DNA of 36,917 nt, taken from NCBI RefSeq assembly GCF_030167905.1, contig NZ_JARGNA010000012.1, positions 1 through 36,917 of the forward strand, written 5' to 3'. This DNA comes from Flavobacterium terrisoli. Lineage in GTDB: Bacteria; Bacteroidota; Bacteroidia; Flavobacteriales; Flavobacteriaceae. The translations under genes were made by a program, and so were the position numbers. This document shows positions 9,030 to 18,400 of this stretch, in pieces (position 1 is the first letter of the stretch; the number at the start of each line of letters is the position of its first letter). The notes below the pieces were generated by a model that saw nothing but the letters and a program-made list of their open reading frames with translations, was not told the DNA's origin and did not search any database.

Positions 9030-9145
9030 CGTTGTATATAAAATGCGTCGGTAAAGGCGGATTTAGTATTAATTTAAAAAAGATGTTGCAATGTAAAGGT
9101 TAATTCCTATATTGCGGCTCTAAATTTTTACCTACTAAAAAGATT

Positions 9146-10867
9146 ATGAAAGTAAACAAAATTATTGCTGTAAAATTATTGCTGTCATTAGTGATAATGA
9201 TTGGTTTTACTAGTTGTAGTAAAAAATCCGATTCTAAAGGTGGTTCTAAAGCTACTGGATGGAAAATCAACGATAAAAAGGGTGGTTTCCAATACGCTTC
9301 GAAGTTTAAAAAACAAGCGACAGGTCCAGGTTTAGTTTTGGTTGAAGGAGGAACATTTACCATGGGTAAAGTTCAGGATGATGTAATGCACGATTGGAAT
9401 AATACTCCAAATCAGCAGCACGTTATGTCTTTCTACATGGATGAGACAGAAGTAACCAATATGATGTACATGGAGTACTTAAATTGGTTAAAAACCGTTT
9501 TCCCTCCTGATCAGGAAAATTACAAAAACATTTATGAAGGTGCCTCTCCTGATACATTAGTATGGAGAAACCGTTTAGGTTATAATGAAACAATGACCAA
9601 TAACTACTTAAGACATCCGGCTTATGCTGAATATCCTGTGGTTGGTGTGAATTGGATTCAGGCTACTGAGTTTGCTATCTGGAGAACGGATCGTGTAAAC
9701 GAAAAAATACTTGAAGAACAACGTTATTTGAAAAAAGATGCTAAAGTAACAGATGTTGCTGCGGATAAAGTTTTCAGTACGGAGGCTTACTTAGCTTCTC
9801 CATCAACTTCTATGGGTGGTGACGAAAAAATCGTATTGAAAAAAGGTCAAAAAGGTGGAAAAGCACCTGCAAAAGCTGCTGCTGCCGGTGCTAACAATAC
9901 AGCAGGTAACAGTGCTAAAAATGTTTATGCACAAAGAACTTCAGGTTTGATTTTACCGGAATACAGACTTCCAACGGAAGCGGAGTGGGAATATGCTGCT
10001 GCTGCTGACGTAGGTCAAAGAGAATACAACGCTTACAAAGGGCAAAAGAAATATCCATGGTCTGGTACTTATACCCGTTCAGGAAAAAGACAAGTTAGAG
10101 GTGACCAATTGGCTAACTTCAAACAAGGAAAAGGAGATTACGGTGGAATCGCAGGTTGGTCTGATGATGGTGCCGATATCACTAACAAAGTTAAATCTTA
10201 TCCTCCAAACGACTTCGGTTTATATGATATGGCCGGAAACGTTGCAGAATGGGTTGCCGATGTTTACAGACCAATTGTTGATGATGAAGCAAATGACTTC
10301 AACTACTACAGAGGTAACGTTTACATGAAAAACAAAATCGGAGAAGACGGTAAAGTAGAATTAGTAACTGCTGAAACTCAAAAATTCGATACTTTATCAA
10401 ATGGTAAAATTGTTGCAAGAAACATGCCTGGTCAAATTGCTCAGGTTCCAGTTGATGATAAAGAAACTTATTTAAGACAAAACTTTGACAAGTCTGACAA
10501 CAGAAACTATCGTGATGGTGATAAACAATCAACAAGATACTTCAAGTTTGGTAATTCAGAAGAAGGAGATGAAAAAGGAAAATTGAGAGACGATCAAAGA
10601 ATGTATGATTCACCTAAACACAATGTTTCGACTGACAGTTTAGGAAACATGGTTAAAAAATATGACAAGTCTAACAAAAGATCGACTTTGATTAATGACG
10701 ATGTTAGAGTTTACAAAGGAGGTTCTTGGAGAGATAGAGCTTATTGGCTGGATCCTGCGCAAAGAAGATACTTCCCGCAAGATATCGCTACAGACTACAT
10801 CGGATTCAGATGTGCTATGTCTAGAGTTGGTCCAAAAGCTGACAAAAAGAAAAGACCTAGAAACTAG
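9146..10867 (+). CDS. gldJ: Gliding motility lipoprotein GldJ
   Basis: This 573-residue lipoprotein of the gliding and T9SS machinery has a type II signal peptide with lipobox GFTSC (lipidated Cys24). The body is an FGE/SUMF1-like fold: GLVLVEGGTFTMG (about 62-74), LPTEAEWEYAAAAD, GLYDMAGNVAEWVADVY and a C-terminal GGSWRDRAYW...GFRCA. The two catalytic cysteines that formylglycine-generating enzymes use in the GGS region are absent; the only cysteines are Cys24 and the one in FRCA, so a structural role is inferred. An Ala/Lys/Gly-rich insert (about 230-260) interrupts the domain. In Flavobacterium johnsoniae gldJ mutants lose gliding and secretion, and its neighbours porU, porV and murF are the same as here. 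It ends in a strong terminator, so murF starts separately. Confidence 0.95.
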   Translation: MKVNKIIAVKLLLSLVIMIGFTSCSKKSDSKGGSKATGWKINDKKGGFQYASKFKKQATGPGLVLVEGGTFTMGKVQDDVMHDWNNTPNQQHVMSFYMDETEVTNMMYMEYLNWLKTVFPPDQENYKNIYEGASPDTLVWRNRLGYNETMTNNYLRHPAYAEYPVVGVNWIQATEFAIWRTDRVNEKILEEQRYLKKDAKVTDVAADKVFSTEAYLASPSTSMGGDEKIVLKKGQKGGKAPAKAAAAGANNTAGNSAKNVYAQRTSGLILPEYRLPTEAEWEYAAAADVGQREYNAYKGQKKYPWSGTYTRSGKRQVRGDQLANFKQGKGDYGGIAGWSDDGADITNKVKSYPPNDFGLYDMAGNVAEWVADVYRPIVDDEANDFNYYRGNVYMKNKIGEDGKVELVTAETQKFDTLSNGKIVARNMPGQIAQVPVDDKETYLRQNFDKSDNRNYRDGDKQSTRYFKFGNSEEGDEKGKLRDDQRMYDSPKHNVSTDSLGNMVKKYDKSNKRSTLINDDVRVYKGGSWRDRAYWLDPAQRRYFPQDIATDYIGFRCAMSRVGPKADKKKRPRN

Positions 10868-10890
10868 TTTTTAGTTTTATGAATAATAAC

Positions 10891-10922
10891 AAAAAAGCCC
10901 TAATTTTAAGGGCTTTTTTATT
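10891..10922 (+). terminator. Terminator of gldJ
   Basis: AAAAAAGCCCT (10891-10901) pairs with AGGGCTTTTTT (10909-10919) around an AATTTTA loop and continues into T-rich sequence. It ends only about 15 bases before the murF start, so the murF promoter must lie within or upstream of it, or murF depends on readthrough. Confidence 0.9.
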
Positions 10923-10936
10923 TTAACACCATTTCC

Positions 10937-12220
10937 ATGACCATCCAGAATATTCATGACTTATTTTTAAAGTGTTCCAAAGTTTCTATCGACACTCGAA
11001 AAATTGAACCCAACTCTTTTTTTGTAGCCATCAAAGGAGAACGATTTGACGCCAATACTTTTGCTAAAGAAGCCTTAGAAAAAGGTGCGGGTTATGTAAT
11101 GATTGATAACGCAGCTTACTATATTGATGACCGAACCATATTGGTAGAAGACAGTTTGAAGGCGTTGCAGGAATTAGCGCAATACCACAGAAACTATCTG
11201 AAATTGCCAATCATTGCCTTGACAGGAAGCAATGGAAAAACTACAACCAAAGAATTAATCAATGTGGTATTGTCCAAAAAATTTAAGACTGTGGCTACGA
11301 TAGGCAATCTGAACAATCACATCGGTGTGCCGCTAACGCTATTGTCTTTTACTAAAGAAACCGAAATAGGCATAGTGGAAATGGGTGCCAATCATCAAAA
11401 AGAGATTGAGTTTTTATGTGAAATTGCCCAACCCGATTATGGTTTTGTGACCAATTTTGGCAAAGCACACCTCGAGGGTTTTGGTGGGGTTGAAGGCGTG
11501 ATAAAAGGCAAAAGTGAAATGTATGCTTATCTAAAAGCCAATGTAAAATCGGTATTTGTAAACCTTGATGATGAAATTCAAAACAGCAAAACAGTCGACA
11601 TCAAGCGATTTACTTTTAGTCAAATCGACAAAACAGCTGATGTTTATATTGAAGAAGTGACCGCCAATCCTTTTGTGAAAATTAAATCCCGAGAAATTGA
11701 TATTTATTCCCACTTAATTGGACTGTACAATGCCAATAATATCAGTGCAGCGATTACCATTGGGTATTATTTTGGAGTTTCACCTATGCTGGTAAAACAA
11801 GCGATTGAAAGCTATATCCCCGAAAATAATCGTTCTCAATTGTTAGCCAAAGGAACAAACGAAATTATCCTCGATGCTTATAATGCTAATCCAAGCAGCA
11901 TGAAAGTGGCTTTGGAAAACTTCATCCAGTTGGACAAGCCTAATAAAGTGATAATTATTGGAGACATGTATGAATTGGGAGAAGAGAGTCTTCTTGAACA
12001 CAAGTTGATTGTAGATTTTTTATCCCAAGCCAATTCTTTGGATTGTCATTTAGTGGGCAAGGACTTTTTTGCCAATGCCGTTGAAAATGATTTTTTACAT
12101 TTTTATCCGACATTTGAAGATTTTGCGAGGTATTTATCGACAATATCATTTGAGCATAAAACCATGTTGATTAAAGGGTCAAGAGGTATGGCCTTAGAGC
12201 GAACTTTAGAATACTTATAA
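10937..12220 (+). CDS. murF: UDP-N-acetylmuramoyl-tripeptide--D-alanyl-D-alanine ligase MurF
   Basis: This 427-residue cytoplasmic ATP-dependent ligase adds D-Ala-D-Ala to UDP-MurNAc-tripeptide, the last cytoplasmic step of the peptide stem. The N-terminal substrate domain shows VSIDTRKIEPNSFFVAIKG (about 16-34). The Mur-ligase P-loop GSNGKTTT is at 97-104, followed by NLNNHIGVPLTLL and EMGANHQKEI. The C-terminal domain contains LDAYNANPSSMKVAL, the MurF-type signature, and IIGDMYELGEES. Length is normal. It is not in a mur/dcw cluster here but follows gldJ, an arrangement I recall from other flavobacteria. It ends in its own terminator. Confidence 0.95.
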   Translation: MTIQNIHDLFLKCSKVSIDTRKIEPNSFFVAIKGERFDANTFAKEALEKGAGYVMIDNAAYYIDDRTILVEDSLKALQELAQYHRNYLKLPIIALTGSNGKTTTKELINVVLSKKFKTVATIGNLNNHIGVPLTLLSFTKETEIGIVEMGANHQKEIEFLCEIAQPDYGFVTNFGKAHLEGFGGVEGVIKGKSEMYAYLKANVKSVFVNLDDEIQNSKTVDIKRFTFSQIDKTADVYIEEVTANPFVKIKSREIDIYSHLIGLYNANNISAAITIGYYFGVSPMLVKQAIESYIPENNRSQLLAKGTNEIILDAYNANPSSMKVALENFIQLDKPNKVIIIGDMYELGEESLLEHKLIVDFLSQANSLDCHLVGKDFFANAVENDFLHFYPTFEDFARYLSTISFEHKTMLIKGSRGMALERTLEYL

Positions 12221-12224
12221 CGTG

Positions 12225-12257
12225 AAACTCCCTTGGAAACAAGGGAGTTTTTGTTTT
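12225..12257 (+). terminator. Terminator of murF
   Basis: AAACTCCCTT (12225-12234) and AAGGGAGTTT (12241-12250) form a perfect 10-bp stem with loop GGAAAC, followed by TTG and a T run. It begins 5 bases past the murF stop. Confidence 0.93.
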
Positions 12258-12404
12258 TTACAGATACCTGATTGTTAGCGAGATAGCAATTCATTTTTTC
12301 TATAAAGCCCTTTTGAATTTCGTTAAATTAGAAAGTGTTGCCTTTTTTTATATAGTATTAACCCAATACTTTTACTTCACTTAAATTAACCAATTCAAAT
12401 TATC

Positions 12405-15400
12405 ATGTTTAAAAATTACTTTTTGAAAAGTTCATTAGATTCTTTTTCGTACTCCTACGAAAAAAGCAATGAACAGAAACCAAATTCAATTGGTTTTGCA
12501 TTAGTTGTTTTGCTGCTGCTATTTGCTCTTTCGAGCATGAAAGCACAAACACAACTTATCCCGGTTTCGGATGGCGCATTTAATTCAGGCAGTACTTTTG
12601 CGGCCAACGGTTGGACTGTTGCCAATGAAGGTGTTGGACCGGTTAAATGGGTAGTAGGAACAGCAGTAAATTCCGGAGCTATTACCGGAAATTCAGCCTA
12701 TGTGTCACTTGACAATGGAGATACCAATTCTTATGTTGGGATTTCCGGAGCCAGAACCGTATTCTTTTATAGAGATATTGTTATCCCGGCCGGCGAAACA
12801 AACATCGCTTTAACTTTCAATTGGAAATCAGTTGCATCAGCAACTTCAACTTGGCAGGTTTTTGCCGCGCCAACAACCTATACACCGGTTGGAACAGATT
12901 TGCAAACCAGTGTTCCGGCAACTTTGGCAGGAGCAACCTCAATAACTTATGGTAGCGTTAATGCCGTTACACAAACAGCATTTGGATTTATTCCAGCAAG
13001 TTTTGCGGGTACTACCGTTAGATTAATCTTTATGTGGTCAAATGGTAATGGTGGAGGAACTAATCCTCCAGCCTCTATTGATAATATTTCATTGGTGTCA
13101 AGAGCCGGAGGTGTTGAAATCGCTTCAATTGCTACCGGTAATTTTACCAGTCCATCAACTTGGGATGCAGGTTATGTGCCTTCTCCTGCAGATGACATTG
13201 TAATTAATGCAGGTCACACCGTGACAATTGATAACAGAAATTTCGGAGCTAACAATCTTTACATTGCCGGAGCTGCTGCGGTATTGCAATTCGGAACGAT
13301 TTCTGATGAATTTACAGTATACAATGACTTATTGGTTAGTGGTTCAGGGGCCAGATTTAATGTTTACGAAGGAACAAATGGTAAGTCCTTAAAAGTGGGT
13401 CACAATATTGATTTGGCTTCAGGAGGAAGATTAGATGTTTCTGTTGGAAATACAGGTACCGGAATCGGATCGCTTAACTTATTTGGATCTACTGTTCAGA
13501 CGATAGTTTCTGATGGCACAGGTCTTATCGGTGGTACAGTAGTTGCGACCGGAACAACAAATACCGCTGGGATCATCAATCAATTATTGATTAACAATAC
13601 AAGTACGGCGACTCCAAATATCGATTGGCAAATCAACAACGTTAGAATCAAAAGTATTCTAAGAATGAACACTGCCAGAGTTGGACTTGGTTCTAATAAA
13701 ATATGCATCGGAAACTTTGCCGCAATGTCTTCAGGTAACTTTACCTGTAATTTAGGGAATGGTTTCATCGGTGGAGAAATTTCAAGATGGTATACTACCT
13801 CAGCGATGGGAACTGTTATTGATCCGGGAACTGATTATAATCCAAACAGTACAGTTTTATTCCCGTTCTTAAGTGCTACAGGACAAAACAGATGGGCATT
13901 CTTAGTAAATTCAGGGGCTACGACAGCAGGTGAATTAGCTATGAGTTATACAGATGCAACAACTATGACTACCGGTCTTTCGGTTGTTGATGGTTCATAC
14001 ACTGTTACAGACCGATACAACGGAAGCTGGGCAGTATCTAAAACAGGAAGTACTTATGTAAGCGCTTCAGGAATTTATACTTTAGGACTTTATGCCGTCG
14101 GCGCTTATAGTGCTTTGGATGGTAGTTCAAGAGTAATGAATTCAGGTTCGGTTACCGGAACACATATTAACGGTACAGCTTCTCCTTTTGCAGTGAGAAA
14201 AAGCATTGCAGATGCAGATTTAACAACTGCACCGTTTTATGTAGGTATTGGAACTTCTTCATTACAAGCGGTAGCGACTAAAACCTCTGCAGCTACCGGA
14301 GACTGGAATAATGCAGCAACATGGTCGCCAAGCGGTGTACCTGGTTGTAGTGATATCGTAACTATTGCTTCAGGACATACCGTAACGGTTAACTCAGCTG
14401 GAAATAATGCTGCGGGTGTTACCATTAATGCTGGTGGGACATTAGTAAATGCTTCAGGAGATTTAACCGTAGGTTGTACAAACAACAATGCTGTTTTTGC
14501 CAATAACGGTACAAATGCTGTTTCTGGTGGTACACTTACTGTTAATGGTAGCGTAATCCACAGAACAACGGCTACTTTCAATCATACTGGTGGTAACATC
14601 GTTGTTGATGGTAATGCAGGTGGCATTGCTGCTAATAGTGTTGCTCAGGGTGCTTCTTTATTCAAAATAGAAACTTCTTCGATTAACTTAACCGGAGGTA
14701 ACATTACTATTGTTGACCCATTGGTTAATAATGCCGTTCAAACGACTGCAACTTCGGTTACTACTTTCCCGGTAAATACATATGGTGCTACCGGTACTTT
14801 TACAAAAACAACCAATGCTGCGGCTACTACAGGATCGACAACAATTGTGATGTCTGGTTTCAATAGTAATAAAGCGATTTATGGTGTAGGACAAATTGTA
14901 ACAGGAACCGGAATTGCTCCGGGAACAACCATTGTTTCTGTTACTGCCGGTCAACTTTCAAATTCCCCAATCACCTTAGTTATATCACAAGGAATTACAG
15001 CTGACATTGCTGCAGGAGCTGCATTGAATTTTGCTTCAATGAATGATGGCAGTTATGTAATTGATATTGATAGTGCTAGTGCAAACTCTAGTAATTTGGC
15101 TGTTGGTCAAATCATTTCCGGTAATGGAATCCAGGCAGGAACCACCATCGTAAGTATGGGCTATGATTTAAATGGTATCGGAGGGATTGTTATCTCCCAA
15201 CCTTTATCAGGATTAACTACGTCACCAATTACGGCTCAAGAGGCAGTGAACTTCTCCGGAGTTTCACCAAACTGTTCAACGATTGTTTTACCGGCAGCAA
15301 ATCCATTGTTGCAGGTAGGCCAGATTGTTGGCGGTACAGGTATTCAGCCCGGGACTACAATTACAGCTATTAATGGTGCAAGAATTGATTTGTCTTTACC

Positions 15401-18400
15401 ACCAACCGGAGCGATTGTAGCTCCTGCAACCATTACAATCTATGATAGTAATGCAAGCAGCTATGCTTTTGTTTATAGTTCTGCCGTACACAAAGCGACT
15501 GGTCTTAATCATACAATCCAAATAGGTGATGGTGTTTCAACAGACCAGGCACCGGTTACTACAAATGGTTTTTATACCAACTTTGCTGCTGGTGGAGGAG
15601 TTTTATCTGTGGGTAACTTTACAATCAATGCACCGGATGCAGTTAACAGATTCTGTAAAAGTATCGGAATCTTAAACGTTCAAAATAAGTTTACCATTGC
15701 TTCAGGAAGCTCATTAGTGAGACCAATTGCATCGAGTACTCCAATTTATTTTGGTGGTGATATTGAAAATAATGGTGTGGCAAACATCCACACAAATACA
15801 GCGATAAACTTTGCCAACTATTCAAATGGAGCGGCAGTGGCTACAACCACACCTCAAACTATTTCAGGTACAGGTATATATTATAACGACTTGAATAGCA
15901 GTTTGGCTTATGCATCATTTACCTCATTAACGGTTAATAATACTAATGCTTCAGGAGTAACGGTAAGTATGCCAAGTTTTAGAACAGGTTCACTTACTTT
16001 GAATGCAGGTGTTATCAATACATCGATAGCAACACCTTTATATGTTGGTAGAGCAGATTTATCACAAACAGGTTTTATTACCGGGACCTTTAGCAACACG
16101 GCTTATATCAACGGTCCTTTGGTAAGAGGAATAGCTACAACTAATTCATCAGCAAATTATGTAGTGTATCCGGTTGGAAAAGATGGTGTTTATTCACCGA
16201 TATCTTTAGCTGTTACCGGTGGCGCCGATTTCAAAGTGGAAGCATTCAATACCAATTCAGGTACTGCTTCTGCCAATATATCAAACTTAAGTGCAGCAAG
16301 ATGGAAAGCAGAAAGAGTTGGAGTTTTAGGAACTTTAACCGACTTTAATGTGAGATTAGGACATTCAGGTGTTGCTAACGGAAATCTTGTTGTTCAGGCA
16401 ACTGCTGATCAAGGAACTTATGATAATGTATTTGGAAATACTTCGGTGTTTACTGCAGGAACTCCTAATACTGTAAATACAATTGCTGCCACTCCGGGCG
16501 CTAGTTACACAGGTTACTTTGCTTATGCAATGGTGCCAACATGTACGACACTTAACCCGGGAAATACAATAGCTGATACAACAATAACTCAAATTGTAAC
16601 ATTACAGAACTCAAGTAATACTGGTATTACTGCCGGTTCAGCTACTGTTACTCTTTCAGCTGCTAATGCTGCAATTACTGTAGGTTTAACTGTTACGGGG
16701 AGTGGTATTCCGACAGGTACTACAGTAGCAGCAATTAGCGGAACAACATTAACGTTGTCTCAACAAGCTACAATATCTTCTGTTTCACAGACAGCATTAA
16801 CTTTCTCTATTATTCAGACTCCGGCGACTTTGTGTAGTTCACAAACTGTGGCATTGAGTATTCAAAACACACAAGTTGGTGCAGGTATTACTTATCAATG
16901 GCAGGCTTCAACAGACGGAGGTGCTAACTATACAGATATTTCCGGTGCTACCGCTACAACTTATGTGGCAACACCAACAATGAATACTTACTATCGTTGT
17001 GCAGTAACTTGTTCTAATGGACCGATTGTAGCTTATTCTACTCCGGTTCAGGTAACTTTTACCAATACGGTATCAACAACACCAGCGACTATTTGTGGGC
17101 CTGGTGTAGCAAACTTAGAAGCCACCACATCTAATGGAACCATTAATTGGTATGCTACTGCTACCGGTGGTGTTGCATTGGCTACAGGGAATACTTATTC
17201 TCCAAATGTTGCAGCGACTACCACTTATTATGCAAGTGCAGAAGCAACATCTACTTATACTGCCGGAAAAGTATTTGCGGGAACAACTACTCAAACAGCT
17301 CCATTTAGTGGTCTTGTTTTCAATACTGCAACTAACATACGATTGAATTCAGTAAAAGTGCATCCAAAACAAACTGCGGGTGCAGCTGATGCAGGTGCTC
17401 CAATTACCATTAAATTATATGATAAAAATGGAATTCAGGTTCCAGGTACAACTGCGGTAACCTTTATCCCGGCAACCAATACCGGTACTATCTCCGCTTC
17501 AGTATTTAATACGGTTGTACTTAACTATGATATTCCGGCTGGTACAGGCTACAGATTATTAGCAACTAATGGTTTGAGCGCTACCAACCTAATTGGAAAA
17601 TTAAGCAGTTTCCCTGCAGCAACCCCGACGGCTACTGGTGCTGTTGCCTTTACAGGTTCGTTAAACAGTTTTGATGGTACGACGGATGCGAGTTATAATA
17701 ACTTCTTTGAATGGAATGTAACTGAGGTGTGTGCTTCTCCAAGAGTTGCTGTAACTGCAACGGTTAATCCTGTCACCACAAACACCACGACTGTTTCGGC
17801 ATGTGATACTTATACCTGGTCAGTAAACGGAACGACTTATACTGCTTCGGGAACTTATACTTCTGTGGTTGGATGTCATACAGAAACGTTAGAATTGACC
17901 ATTACGCCAAGTACAAACAACACCACGACTGTTTCAGCGTGTGATACTTATACCTGGTCAGTAAACGGAACGACTTATACCGCTTCGGGAACTTATACTT
18001 CTGTGGTTGGATGTCATACAGAAACGTTAGAATTGACCATTACGCCAAGTACAAACAACACCACAACTGTTTCGGCGTGTGATACTTATATCTGGTCAGT
18101 AAACGGAACAACTTATACTGCTTCGGGAACTTATACTTCTGTGGTTGGATGTCATACTGAAATTTTAGTCTTGACCATTACGCCAAGTACTTCCAACACA
18201 ACGACTGTTTCGGCGTGTGATACTTATACCTGGTCAGTAAACGGAACAACTTATACGGCTTCGGGAACTTATACTTCTGTGGTTGGATGTCATACAGAAA
18301 CTTTAGAATTGACCATTACGCCAAGTACAAACAACACCACAACTGTTTCGGCGTGTGATACTTATATCTGGTCAGTAAACGGAACGACTTATACTGCTTC

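Noticed and set aside
14237..14581. 114-codon minus-strand frame inside the type A surface-protein gene
   Set aside because: It is opposite a Thr/Ala/Gly-rich coding region, which creates long antisense frames; no signal, motif or ribosome site supports it.
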